Assembly (NCBI GenBank): GCA_049840435.1
Contig: JASGKY010000042.1
Location: 62,001 to 126,000 of the forward strand
Origin: JADLHS01 sp049840435
Lineage (GTDB): Bacteria > Verrucomicrobiota > Verrucomicrobiia > Limisphaerales > JADLHS01
Length of the DNA stretch: 64,000 nt
Reading direction: 5' to 3'
Below, in pieces: positions 29,801 through 37,782 of this stretch. Each line of letters opens with the position of its first letter. Position 1 is the stretch's first letter. A program made the translations under genes and the position numbers. The notes beneath the pieces were generated by a model. It had not been told where the DNA came from. It made no database searches and worked only from the letters and a program-made list of their open reading frames with translations.

Positions 29801-30850
29801 GCACGGAATGGCGAGTCCTTCGGCCGCTGGCCGAACAGCCAAGGCAAATTGTATCCGATGTTGACGCGCACGTTCGGCCTGCCCAATTCCGGCCCGCGTG
29901 TTGGCCCCGTCATCATCAGCGAGTTCATGTATCAACCAGCGTCGGGTAATGCAGCGTTGGAATTCGTGGAGATTTTCAATCCCGGCCCGGGGCTGGAAGA
30001 TCTCACCAACTGGAAACTTACTGGCGCCGTTGATTTCACATTCCCGACGAACACCATCCTCCCCGCCGGTCAAGCGCTCGCAGTGCTGTCGTTCAACCCC
30101 AGCCTCCCCGCCAACGCCGCCGCGCTGACCGCCTTCCGCAACGCTTACGGCATCGGAGCTAACACAACTTTGCTGGGCGCCTATCTCGGCACCTTGTCCG
30201 ACTCCGGCAACACGCTGCGCCTGCAACGCCCCGACGAACCACCAGGGGACGAACCCAATTACCTGCCCATGCTGCTGGAAGATGAAGTCGCCTACCAACC
30301 CACGTTTCCATGGCCGCCAGCAGCAGCCGGGGGAGGACCGGCGTTGCTACGACGCGGGCCAAACGCATGGGGCAATGACCCGCAAAGCTGGACGACCGGA
30401 ACAATCTCGCTTGCTTCACCAGGCGTGCCCCCGTTGGCGGACTTAGACGGTGATGGGCTACCTGACGCTTATGAGCTAGAACACTATGGCAGCACCAATG
30501 TGGTCGGCACAGCACCTGCCAGCGATACCGATGGCGATGGCGCCAGCGACGCGGCAGAATACACCGCCGGCACGAGCGCCACGAACGCGACCAGCAAGTT
30601 CCAGCTCAGCACAGGCCTTTTGCCCGGCGGAAATGTTTTGATCCAACTCGATCCGCAACCCGTTACCGGACCGGGTTACTTCGGACTGGAGCGCCATTAC
30701 GCCTTGGAACAGACCACCAACCTCGCCCAAGCTGCCAGTTGGAACGTCATCCCCGGCTACGCCAATCTGCCCGCCAGCAGCGCTGTGATCTACACCAACG
30801 CGATGACTAACTCAGCCTGGTCCACGCGCGGACGGGTGTGGTTGCAGTAA
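26807..30850 (+). CDS. Large CotH-kinase and lamin-tail-domain surface protein
   Basis: A 1347-residue exported protein; ATG 26807 begins a signal peptide (FPVVLALLWVALLPAVAQP). Domain order: lamin-tail domain at about 25-130 (IISEFMAQNN, SDWIEIYNPG); a CotH-type protein-kinase-like domain at about 190-560 (ISARGNTSLNKYPRSFNI, SNWDGHWGNWNNFHLY, HYIPYDLDNTF); lamin-tail repeats near 723, 886 and 1031 (ITELNYHPHEPTGN, IVINEVLTHTDPP, IISEFMYQPASGN); and a calcium-binding thrombospondin-3-like stretch near 1210 (DLDGDGLPD, DTDGDGASD). CotH in Bacillus phosphorylates spore-coat proteins; the role in Verrucomicrobia is unknown. The upstream open frame overlapping trpF is not coding. Confidence 0.88.
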   Translation: MYLKPFPVVLALLWVALLPAVAQPIISEFMAQNNTVLADEDGAFSDWIEIYNPGPGATNLNGFYLTDDASNLTKWRFPVQSLAAGGYLVVFASGKNRAVPGTQLHTSFSLDADGEYLALVASNGTTVVSSFGTAYPEQYPDTSYGRQTSGVNPTLRTNQAGYLISHTPGTANTVIPGPHPLYCDTSLARVEITASQSVWNGLQASAPTNVEGSVNVRFRHGDIDVTVTNVGISARGNTSLNKYPRSFNISFNSFVPGQNLFGIEKLNLNSEANDPSTARSKVCFDLHQAAGLPTPYANHVATVIIGPNNHRSGPNGVFFDAVLNNTQPVEDVFIKQRFANSRGNLYKCTWNSSPADLVYKGPTGNSYSGLATYELKYQGSTDASFNDLASLINVINNTPSNTFASVIRRNFEVDDFLKRLALDVLTSNWDGHWGNWNNFHLYRDPGSGKWHYIPYDLDNTFSIRWITPSSGDWATQNIYTWGKTTDTPLVTRILAVPEFKNRYSYYLNQMLQTFYQNATLNPLVYRIRQNQTAALPFDDLGITNCKATDRNRYSGDWPNWTYSQYSNSFDRAQVSFNGNVPNYHGLTEFITARRTNALNQLTLSNIGPIISKLTIAPALPATNQLITVSARVEDDVSVSSVKLISRFNSGASVTNNLLDNGLAPDALAGDKIYTTQLGPFATTGTLTYYLQATDNTGKATFEPWGGAADTNSLPIGSPFLGLAITELNYHPHEPTGNELLISTNADDYEFIEFQNLGSSTLNLNGATFVSGITYTFPAQTLTSGARTIIVKNLAAFTARYGSGINVSGAYGGQLSNGGEELHLTDTNGATILRFTYQDTSDWPGRADGNGSSLELLDPAGDYSAGTNWRSSINYGGSPGAAGLAQAPGIVINEVLTHTDPPLYDSIELFNPTASAINIGGWYLSDSSTTPKKYRIPTGTTLAAGDYLTFNEVNHFNTSGGVNPNDFSLDGAHGDDVWLLQANAQSNLVAFVDHVDFGAARNGESFGRWPNSQGKLYPMLTRTFGLPNSGPRVGPVIISEFMYQPASGNAALEFVEIFNPGPGLEDLTNWKLTGAVDFTFPTNTILPAGQALAVLSFNPSLPANAAALTAFRNAYGIGANTTLLGAYLGTLSDSGNTLRLQRPDEPPGDEPNYLPMLLEDEVAYQPTFPWPPAAAGGGPALLRRGPNAWGNDPQSWTTGTISLASPGVPPLADLDGDGLPDAYELEHYGSTNVVGTAPASDTDGDGASDAAEYTAGTSATNATSKFQLSTGLLPGGNVLIQLDPQPVTGPGYFGLERHYALEQTTNLAQAASWNVIPGYANLPASSAVIYTNAMTNSAWSTRGRVWLQ

Positions 30851-30922
30851 ACTTTTCCGCCGCACCCACTCCGGCGTGAAACTTTCGCTTGAGTCAGCCC
30901 CGCCAGTCGTTATCGTCGCGGC

Positions 30923-31384
30923 ATGCGCCGTTCGTGCGGTTTTATCCTGATACTTTTCGTGTGTGCCACGGCTCTGGCCGGCGGGTTTCCCACGGGCAAA
31001 GTGATCAAAGTTCTGCCGCATCTGCTCGATGCGCAGGGCCGGCACACGCTCTCGCCCAGCCTCTACGACCGCGACGCCTATCAGTTTGAATTACGTAAGA
31101 ATCCCGCCAAGGTTTCCGGCATCCGCTTCGACGTGAAATGGCAAGCGAGCGGCCCGACACAACAAACCGCACTATTGCGCGTGGAAGTGCGCGGCCCGGC
31201 CAAGGGCAACCTCCCCAGTGAACTGAGGCTGGAAACCACCGTGGAAATGGGCAGTTGGAGTCATTGGGCTGTGCTCACGCTGGACGGCCAACAATACAAG
31301 GAGTTCGGCGAGATTACCGCCTGGCGCGCCACGTTGTGGGCCGGCGACGAATTGCTCAGCGAACAAACATCGTTTCTATGGTGA
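30923..31384 (+). CDS. Small secreted protein of unknown function
   Basis: A 153-residue protein with an N-terminal signal peptide (FILILFVCATALAGG) and a beta-rich mature part (YQFELRKNPAKVSGIRFDV, ELRLETTVEMGSW). No known family is recognised. Its stop TGA at 31382-31384 overlaps the ATG of the next gene at 31378, so the two are translationally coupled and probably act together at the cell envelope. Confidence 0.7.
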   Translation: MRRSCGFILILFVCATALAGGFPTGKVIKVLPHLLDAQGRHTLSPSLYDRDAYQFELRKNPAKVSGIRFDVKWQASGPTQQTALLRVEVRGPAKGNLPSELRLETTVEMGSWSHWAVLTLDGQQYKEFGEITAWRATLWAGDELLSEQTSFLW

Positions 31385-32832
31385 AATCCCCGACTCGCCT
31401 GCTGCCTGCGGCGCTCTTGCTCACCACCCTGCTCTCTGCTTCGGCCAAGGAACTCACAGACTATCGCATTGGCGACCGCATTGAAGCCGATGTCATCACC
31501 CCCCTGCCCTTGATGGTAGTGGACCCGGCGGCGACCGAAGTCTTGAAGGATAAGGAAGCGCAACGCATCCCGGTGCTGTTCCGTTACGATAAATCCGCCG
31601 CCATCAGCGTGGAAGCCGACCTGCGCGACAAGTATTCGCTCGCCCGCAGCAATTTCCTCTTCCTGATGCACAGCAGCTTTCATCACACGCGCCTGGAGGA
31701 AGATCAGATCGCCACGGAACAGTTCGACAAGCTCATCGCCTCGTTCCAAAAGCGGGACAAGCTCTTCCCGCTGACCGACGCATTGGCCACGGAATGGGCG
31801 CTGGGCCGCGACGGGTTGGCTGAGCAGATCAAGATGATCGCCCGCGTCCGGCAAGCGATGGATCAGCCGATTCGCTACGACAACCTGACCAATGCCCCTA
31901 AGATCGGCAGCCGCATCACGTTGATTCCGGTCAAGAGTGCCGCGGAGAACCTCAATCTGGAGGCTATCCAGTCCCGCGGCCAATCCATCAACAAAACGAA
32001 TCTCCAGACCATGAGCCGGGCACGCCTCGCGTTGCGCGAACAGTTCAGCGCCGCGGAGGAGGAGGCCGCCAAGTTCGCAGCCCGTTGCCTCGTGGAGAAT
32101 TGCTTTGTCGAAACCGAACTGACGCAAGCTGCCCGCACCCGCCAGACGGAGGCATTGTTCGTCGCGGACAGTTACCAAGCCGGCCAGACCATCGCGCGCC
32201 AGGGCCAGTTGGTGGATCGCAAAATCATGGCGGCTTTGAGTCAGCTTCAGGAAAAGACCGTGGCCGGCAGACTCCAGCAGCAAGTCGTGCATGAACAGAG
32301 TCAGGTCGCGCAAATCCGGGAACGCACTCGGTGGCTGGTGGGAACGCTGATCGCCGCCGCGGCCTTGTTCTGCGGGGCTTTGGCTTGGTTTTTATTGCGC
32401 AACCGAAAACCCGCTTCCCTGCTGCCGGCATTGGTCACTCCGAACCCGACCACCCCGCCTGTAACCGATTTTGAGTGGCAGCAACGCGCCCTCGCTGCCG
32501 AGCAAAAAGTCGCCCAAGCCCACGAAGCCATCCGCTCCGGCGTGATGGCGCAGTTGAAGGACAAAGCCGTGACGAGCCTAGCCGCGCAACGCAGTGACAT
32601 GCTGGAGGCACAACACGCCGCTGCCGTTGAAATGGCGGAACTGGAAAAACGTCTGAACGAACTGCAAGCGCCGCTGCAAGACCGGCTGCGCGCCTACGAA
32701 AACCGCATCACCGATCTAGAAAAAGCGCTCGCCGCCAAGGGCGATGAGAACCGGGAGTTGATCCGCGCGAAGATCGAACTGATGCGCAAGCAACTGGAAG
32801 CTGAGCGAGCGCGGGATTTGCAGTTTAATTAA
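31378..32832 (+). CDS. Membrane protein with PgpH-like extracytoplasmic domain and coiled coil
   Basis: A 484-residue protein with a signal peptide (about 1-23), an extracytoplasmic domain to about 310, a single membrane helix at about 318-340 and a long cytoplasmic alpha-helical coiled coil (about 365-480). The extracytoplasmic part starts YRIGDRIEADVITPLPLMVVD and ends with GQTIARQGQLVDRKIMAAL. This pattern resembles the 7TMR-HDED sensor domain of the c-di-AMP phosphodiesterase PgpH, including its 'GDxxxxDIxxP' and 'KGxxV' motifs. The seven-helix and HD catalytic parts are absent. It may sense envelope state and signal through its coiled coil. The similarity is judged by eye. Confidence 0.6.
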   Translation: MVKSPTRLLPAALLLTTLLSASAKELTDYRIGDRIEADVITPLPLMVVDPAATEVLKDKEAQRIPVLFRYDKSAAISVEADLRDKYSLARSNFLFLMHSSFHHTRLEEDQIATEQFDKLIASFQKRDKLFPLTDALATEWALGRDGLAEQIKMIARVRQAMDQPIRYDNLTNAPKIGSRITLIPVKSAAENLNLEAIQSRGQSINKTNLQTMSRARLALREQFSAAEEEAAKFAARCLVENCFVETELTQAARTRQTEALFVADSYQAGQTIARQGQLVDRKIMAALSQLQEKTVAGRLQQQVVHEQSQVAQIRERTRWLVGTLIAAAALFCGALAWFLLRNRKPASLLPALVTPNPTTPPVTDFEWQQRALAAEQKVAQAHEAIRSGVMAQLKDKAVTSLAAQRSDMLEAQHAAAVEMAELEKRLNELQAPLQDRLRAYENRITDLEKALAAKGDENRELIRAKIELMRKQLEAERARDLQFN

Positions 32833-32835
32833 GCG

Positions 32836-33123
32836 ATGCTCCTTATTGCAGTCATCTCAGTTTGCGCCGCCGCTTCATTTGGCATTACCGCAAAAAAGAA
32901 AGGATATGATTCGTCTCGCTTCTGGATTTATCCGCTAGCAGCCGGTGGGGGTATAATTTTGCTGGGCTATCTAGCAGGAATTTTGGTGCGAACGCTCATC
33001 CAAAACAAAGATTCGGCGTTCTTCAGACTGTATCCTTATCTCGTAACCGTGCTTTCCGTAGCATTTCTTTGTGCGATAATTTCAAAGGCTTGGAAGGAGA
33101 TTAACTCGCTTCCTCCTAAGTAA
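32836..33123 (+). CDS. Small three-helix membrane protein
   Basis: A 95-residue protein with three hydrophobic segments (about residues 2-17, 33-52 and 67-84) and a basic cytoplasmic-like loop after the first (AKKKGYDSSRF). It begins 3 bases after the preceding stop and ends 2 bases before the convergent TPR gene. Its base composition looks lower in GC than its neighbours, which may indicate later acquisition. No family is recognised. Confidence 0.6.
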   Translation: MLLIAVISVCAAASFGITAKKKGYDSSRFWIYPLAAGGGIILLGYLAGILVRTLIQNKDSAFFRLYPYLVTVLSVAFLCAIISKAWKEINSLPPK

Positions 33124-33125
33124 CG

Positions 33126-34118
33126 CTAGGCCGCGTGCGCCTTCTCCTGCGCGTGCAAAGCCAATTCGTAGCACTGCAACGCTTCTTCGTAGCGCTCCAG
33201 CCGGTTTAACAGTCCGCCCTTTTGGAGATAAGCGATCGTGAGATCGGCATTGGCCGCGATGGCTTGCTCGTAGCAGGCCAGCGCTTCCTCGGACCGCTGC
33301 AACGCTTCGAGTGCGAGGCCCTTCTTGACCAGCGCCTCGCCGTGCTGCGGCTCAACCTTCAAAACCTCTTCAAAGCAACCGAGCGCCTCCGACGCCTTGT
33401 CTTGCTCCAACAACGATTGCCCCTTCGCCAGCAAGACGGAATCGTGCGCAGCTTGAGGCGAAGTCAGATCATGCGTCCCAGCGCCATTCGTGCCCGTGCC
33501 CGTGGTCAACGCCTTGGCTTCACTCGCAACATGCGCCGTGTGTTCCAGCTCCAGAATGCGCTTCTCCAGCTGAGTCAACGCGCCAAAAAGACGACCGTTG
33601 GCCTGACCAGTCTCGCCTTCCCCAAGCAATTGGGCCGCGCCGGAACTGTGCACCGGCGGCAACGCCAGCCGGCTGCCCTGCACCTGGGCGGAAACCTCCG
33701 CCAGCCGGTTCACGGAACGCCATTGCAGATAACCAGTCACCAAAAGGACAAAGAAACCCACCCCGGCAATCGAACCACCCACGATCAGCATCAGGCTGTT
33801 GTTGCCCTGTACGGTCTTTTGCATCGAGTTCCATTCCTCCAGCCGCTGATGGTTCATCGCAGCCTCGAGCGCCTTGAGTTTGGCCTCCACCAACGCCGCA
33901 TTGGTCGCGGTCAAAGCTTGATTCCGTTCCAGCGCCAGTTGCGTTTCGCGTAATTGCTCCTGCAGTTGCAGGTAGGAACGCAACGCTTCGTTGGAATTGG
34001 TGAGCGGCTCAGCCGCCGTTTCCGCGGCCGTCACCACGAGGGGGGAAATCATCAGAGCCGCCAGCATCAGGAGGCCCACCAGCCGCAGACAACGCATCAG
34101 ATTCTGAGTGGTGTTCAT
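33126..34118 (-). CDS. Membrane-anchored TPR-repeat protein
   Basis: A 330-residue protein. ATG 34118 is chosen because a signal or anchor segment follows (LRLVGLLMLAALMISPLVVTAA). A coiled-coil region (about 40-90) precedes a second membrane helix near 110-132 (LMLIVGGSIAGVGFFVLLV). The C-terminal third has three tetratricopeptide repeats (ASEALGCFEEVLKVEPQHGEAL, SEEALACYEQAIAAN, YEEALQCYELALHAQ), which usually bind partner proteins. It lies 92 bases downstream of the ECF/vWA gene pair on the same strand and may belong to that system. Confidence 0.82.
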   Translation of the reverse strand: MNTTQNLMRCLRLVGLLMLAALMISPLVVTAAETAAEPLTNSNEALRSYLQLQEQLRETQLALERNQALTATNAALVEAKLKALEAAMNHQRLEEWNSMQKTVQGNNSLMLIVGGSIAGVGFFVLLVTGYLQWRSVNRLAEVSAQVQGSRLALPPVHSSGAAQLLGEGETGQANGRLFGALTQLEKRILELEHTAHVASEAKALTTGTGTNGAGTHDLTSPQAAHDSVLLAKGQSLLEQDKASEALGCFEEVLKVEPQHGEALVKKGLALEALQRSEEALACYEQAIAANADLTIAYLQKGGLLNRLERYEEALQCYELALHAQEKAHAA

Positions 34119-34210
34119 AAGACGGCGGCGAGACTGCGACGTCTGCGCACGGTTGTCAATCCTGCGCCCGCCCATCGGGTCAAATTCAATTCCCACCCAG
34201 ATCTGCCATC

Positions 34211-36175
34211 CTAGCGTTGAAAACGCCGCGAGATGGAAGCCGCCGCTCTGACCAGCTTCAAGAACTCTGCGCGATAACCCTCCTTGTCCACGCCGAGTGC
34301 CTCCTTAGCCAACTCTTGGGCACTTTGGAAGCTCGCTTCGCCCCGCTGCGGCGACTCCCGCAACACCATGCCGAACTCCGCCACCGCCGCCGCGAATTGG
34401 AAATCATCGGAGGCGTCTTCGTAGCTTTGCTTCTGATTGGGCACTGATTTGACGATCAGTTTGCTTTCGTCCTCGTTCGGCTCCTTGTAGCGCAACTTCA
34501 GTGTCAGCAATTCATCGCTCTCCGCCGTTTTGCTCAGGCGGGTCGTCCGTTGATATTTGAGCGGGTCAACATCCGCCGCCCCCGCCGCGCCCACGGGAAT
34601 TACTTCATACAGCGCCGTGACGCTATGCCCGGCCCCGATATCCCCGGCATCCTTCTGGTCATTATTGAAGTCTTCCTTGGCCAGCATCCGATTCTCGTAA
34701 CCGATGAGCCGGTAGGCGCTGGCCTGCGCGGGGTTGAACTCGATCTGGATTTTGACGTCCTTCGCAATCGTCACCAGCGTGCCGCTCATTTGTTCGACGA
34801 GCACTTTCTCTCCTTCGGCCAGCGTATCAATGTAGGCATAATTACCGTTGCCCTTGTCCGCGAGCAGTTCGGTGGTGGAATCCTTGTAGTTGCCCATACC
34901 AAATCCCAGCACGCTGAGAAACACGCCGGTCTTGGCCTTCTCCTCAATCAGCCGCATCAACTCCCCAGTGCTGGTGACACCAACGTTGAAATCGCCGTCG
35001 GTGCAAAGAATCACGCGATTCACGCCATTGGGGATGAAGTTCTCCACCGCCGTCTGATAAGCGAGTTCAATCCCCTGGCTGCCATGCGTCGAACCACCGG
35101 CGGCCAGTTTATCCAAGGCGCGGAGGATTTTCTTTTTGTCCGCTCCAGAAGTTGCCGGCAACACCTCTCCCGCCGCTCCTGCGTAAACCACGATGGACAC
35201 ATGGTCGTCTTCCGAGAGCTGGTCCGTCAGTAATTCCAGACATTGTTTGAGCAACGGCAGTTTGTTGGCGGAGGCCATCGAACCGGAGACATCAATGAGG
35301 AAGACCAGATTGCTTGGCGGACGTTTGTCACGGGCGATCTCTTTTCCTTTGAGGCCGACCCGCACCAATTGATGCGTTTCATTCCACGGACAACTGGCGA
35401 TTTCAACATTCACCGCAAACGGCTTCCCATCCGTCGGCGGACGGTAGGCATACGGAAAATAGTTGATCATCTCCTCAATCCGCACCGCATCCTTGGGCGG
35501 AAGACTGCGTTCGTTCAGATAGCGCCTGACGATGGAATACGCCGCCGTATCCACATCAATCGAGAAGGTGGAAAGCGGATTATCCAGCACCGAGAGAAAC
35601 CTATTCTCCGAAATCGGTGTGTAAGATTCGGTGTTGAACTTGGCCGGGGATTGAAAGGCACTTTCAGCATCAGAGCGGTAGCGATAGCCGACAATTTCTA
35701 AGCTATACAGTTTTTGTTCCTCTCGCTTCAACGCGGCTTCAGACTCAAGTTGCCGAAGCTCATCATATTGACGCTGAGCAGATTTAGCCTTCATCTTAGC
35801 CTTGCTCAATGCGGGAAGCATCATGGCTGCAAGAATGGCCACAATGGAGAGAACGACCAACCATTCAACCAGCCGGAAGGAAATCAGCGGCTTGCGCTCC
35901 TCAGGGAACTTCGTCTTCCACTTGGGGGTCTTATTCTCTTCCTCACGCAGCGAAAGCTCCGCCTCAATTGCCTCCGCTTGATCATGGCTCAATTGCGGGG
36001 TCGGTTCGGACTGGAGTTCACCCACCAATCGCGTGGCCGTCTGACGCACTTCATCCACCCACTTTTGCGCCTCGGGATTATTCGCCAGCAACGCTTCCAC
36101 TTCGGCCTGTTCCGCCGGCGGTAATTCGCCCAGCGCGTAGGCGGTCAATCGGGGATCATCGGAGAAATTGTTCAT
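34211..36175 (-). CDS. Anti-sigma-like, pilin-like and vWA-domain fusion protein
   Basis: A 654-residue protein. Residues 1-60 (DPRLTAYALGELPPAEQAEVE) look like an anti-sigma-factor head. Residues 99-128 (SFRLVEWLVVLSIVAILAAM) closely resemble the N-terminal methylation segment of type IV pseudopilins, with Ser instead of Gly before the Phe. Residues about 185-285 match the vWF N-terminal extension of YfbK-type proteins. The vWA domain from about 288 has an intact MIDAS site, D295-V-S297-G-S299, and GSTHGSQGI. A DUF3520-like C-terminus follows. It lies 13 bases after an ECF sigma gene, so it probably tethers and controls that sigma factor at the membrane. Confidence 0.85.
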   Translation of the reverse strand: MNNFSDDPRLTAYALGELPPAEQAEVEALLANNPEAQKWVDEVRQTATRLVGELQSEPTPQLSHDQAEAIEAELSLREEENKTPKWKTKFPEERKPLISFRLVEWLVVLSIVAILAAMMLPALSKAKMKAKSAQRQYDELRQLESEAALKREEQKLYSLEIVGYRYRSDAESAFQSPAKFNTESYTPISENRFLSVLDNPLSTFSIDVDTAAYSIVRRYLNERSLPPKDAVRIEEMINYFPYAYRPPTDGKPFAVNVEIASCPWNETHQLVRVGLKGKEIARDKRPPSNLVFLIDVSGSMASANKLPLLKQCLELLTDQLSEDDHVSIVVYAGAAGEVLPATSGADKKKILRALDKLAAGGSTHGSQGIELAYQTAVENFIPNGVNRVILCTDGDFNVGVTSTGELMRLIEEKAKTGVFLSVLGFGMGNYKDSTTELLADKGNGNYAYIDTLAEGEKVLVEQMSGTLVTIAKDVKIQIEFNPAQASAYRLIGYENRMLAKEDFNNDQKDAGDIGAGHSVTALYEVIPVGAAGAADVDPLKYQRTTRLSKTAESDELLTLKLRYKEPNEDESKLIVKSVPNQKQSYEDASDDFQFAAAVAEFGMVLRESPQRGEASFQSAQELAKEALGVDKEGYRAEFLKLVRAAASISRRFQR

Positions 36176-36188
36176 ACGTGCCTCGCTT

Positions 36189-36716
36189 TCAAGATGCGGA
36201 AAACCCTTCCTCTTTCTGCATTTCCGCCCGCAGAGTTTTCATCGCGGTATGGATCAGGAAACCCACATCGCTCACCGACAGATCGGTGACCTTGCTGATT
36301 TCCTTGTAACTCAGGCCGGACTGGAATTTCAGCCGGACGACTTCCCGCTGGTTGTCCGGCAACGCCGCCACCAGCCGCTCCATCTGCCGGGAGTTTTCGT
36401 TCGCCGCCGCCTGGTCGGCCGGTGAGGATTCACCATCGGCGGTAATTTCCAATCGGGCGTCTTCCAAAGGTTTCATGCGGTGCTCCTTTCGCACGACATC
36501 CCGGGCGCGGTTGCGGCAGACGGTGAAGAGCCATTCCCGGAGATGCCCATCCAGTCGGGCAGGGTCTTCAGCGCACAGCTTTAAGAACGTGTCCTGCACC
36601 ACATCGCGCGCCCGCTCCAGATCGCCAGTGATCTGCGCCGCATAGCGGATCAATGCCCCTTCGTACTCGTGCAGGGCGGCGCGTACCCATTCGGCTTTAG
36701 CCTGTTCTCGGTCCAT
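36189..36716 (-). CDS. ECF-type RNA polymerase sigma factor
   Basis: A 175-residue sigma-70-family factor with only regions 2 and 4. Region 2 covers about 20-85 (YAAQITGDLERARDVVQDTFLKL, WLFTVCRNRARDVVRKE). Region 4 covers about 110-165 (LVAALPDNQREVVRLKFQSG, YKEISKVTDLSVSDVGFLI). The downstream gene has an anti-sigma-like head and a membrane segment, the usual arrangement for stress-responsive ECF factors. Autoregulation from the 36717-36840 spacer is likely, but no clear promoter motif is seen. Confidence 0.93.
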   Translation of the reverse strand: MDREQAKAEWVRAALHEYEGALIRYAAQITGDLERARDVVQDTFLKLCAEDPARLDGHLREWLFTVCRNRARDVVRKEHRMKPLEDARLEITADGESSPADQAAANENSRQMERLVAALPDNQREVVRLKFQSGLSYKEISKVTDLSVSDVGFLIHTAMKTLRAEMQKEEGFSAS

Positions 36717-36840
36717 ATACCCTTTATTGCTACTTCCGCGTCGGTCTGTCTATAAACACAACGAGGCAGCCGGCTTTTTCTTAGAAGAAATTTTTGGTCG
36801 CCGATTGATAGGCAAGAACCCACCCCGTCGCAATGGAATA

Positions 36841-37782
36841 TCAGTTCCCGCCCCGGACATCCCAAGCATCGCGCAGGCCGTCCCCGAGGAAATTCAGCGC
36901 CAGCAATGTGGACACCAGCGCCGTCCCCGGAAACACAATCAGCCACCAGTAGACGCGGATGGGATTGATCTGCTCCGCACCTTCGTTGATGAGCGAGCCC
37001 CAACTGGCCATCGGCGGCTGGATACCAAGGCCAAGGTAGCTCAGGAAGCTTTCGTACAAGATGATGGCCGGCACAGTCAGCGTGAGATAGACGATCACGA
37101 CGCCCAGCACGTTCGGAATGATGTGCTGGCGCAAAATCCAGATCGGCCCGGCGCCCAGCACGCGGCTGGCATCCACGAATTGCCGTGAACGCAACGACAG
37201 TACTTGGCCACGGACAATCCGCGCCATCGTCAACCATGACACCGCGCCCAGCCCGATGAACATGAAGAGCAGTCGCGCGGATTTCGCCAACCCAGGCGAG
37301 CCCATCGTCGCAAGCCAGTTCTTGAACACGCCTTCCAGCGACGTGATCAGCACGATGACGAAAATGATCGAGGGCAGCGAATAAAGAATGTCCACAAACC
37401 GCATCATCGCGCTGTCTGTGCGCCCACCGACGTAACCGGCAATCGCTCCCCAGAGCACGCCGATCACCAGACTGACGCCCGCGCCAACCACGCCGACGAG
37501 CAGCGAGATTTGGGCGCCATACAGGATGCGCGAGAACACATCGCGACCGTGAACATCCGTACCACACCAATGCTGCGCGCTAGGCGGTTGAAATTGCTGT
37601 TCCGTGATACGGTCAGGGTGGCGCGAGTTCGCAAAAGCCTCACCGCCCAGCTTCAAACAGAGCGGCCAAAGTAATACGACCACCAAAAGCGCGCCCAGAA
37701 ACCACGCGCTGATGACCGCAGGACGATTCTGACGGAAGCGTCGCCACGCGCGGGTACTGGGACTGTCGTGGCGTTCACTCAT
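36841..37782 (-). CDS. oppC: Oligopeptide ABC transporter permease (OppC/DppC)
   Basis: A 313-residue inner-membrane permease of the peptide/nickel ABC family. It has an N-terminal OppC_N helix (PAVISAWFLGALLVVVLLW), the signature HWCGTDVHGRDVFSRILYGA, and the ATPase-contacting EAA-type loop DASRVLGAGPIWILRQHIIP. It overlaps the OppB gene by 8 bases. No ATPase genes (OppD/OppF) follow; the next gene on the strand is a sigma factor. Confidence 0.93.
   Translation of the reverse strand: MSERHDSPSTRAWRRFRQNRPAVISAWFLGALLVVVLLWPLCLKLGGEAFANSRHPDRITEQQFQPPSAQHWCGTDVHGRDVFSRILYGAQISLLVGVVGAGVSLVIGVLWGAIAGYVGGRTDSAMMRFVDILYSLPSIIFVIVLITSLEGVFKNWLATMGSPGLAKSARLLFMFIGLGAVSWLTMARIVRGQVLSLRSRQFVDASRVLGAGPIWILRQHIIPNVLGVVIVYLTLTVPAIILYESFLSYLGLGIQPPMASWGSLINEGAEQINPIRVYWWLIVFPGTALVSTLLALNFLGDGLRDAWDVRGGN

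Noticed and set aside
36650..37570. A 306-residue minus-strand frame across OppC
   Set aside because: It overlaps oppC in another frame, and the oppC translation has all permease motifs.
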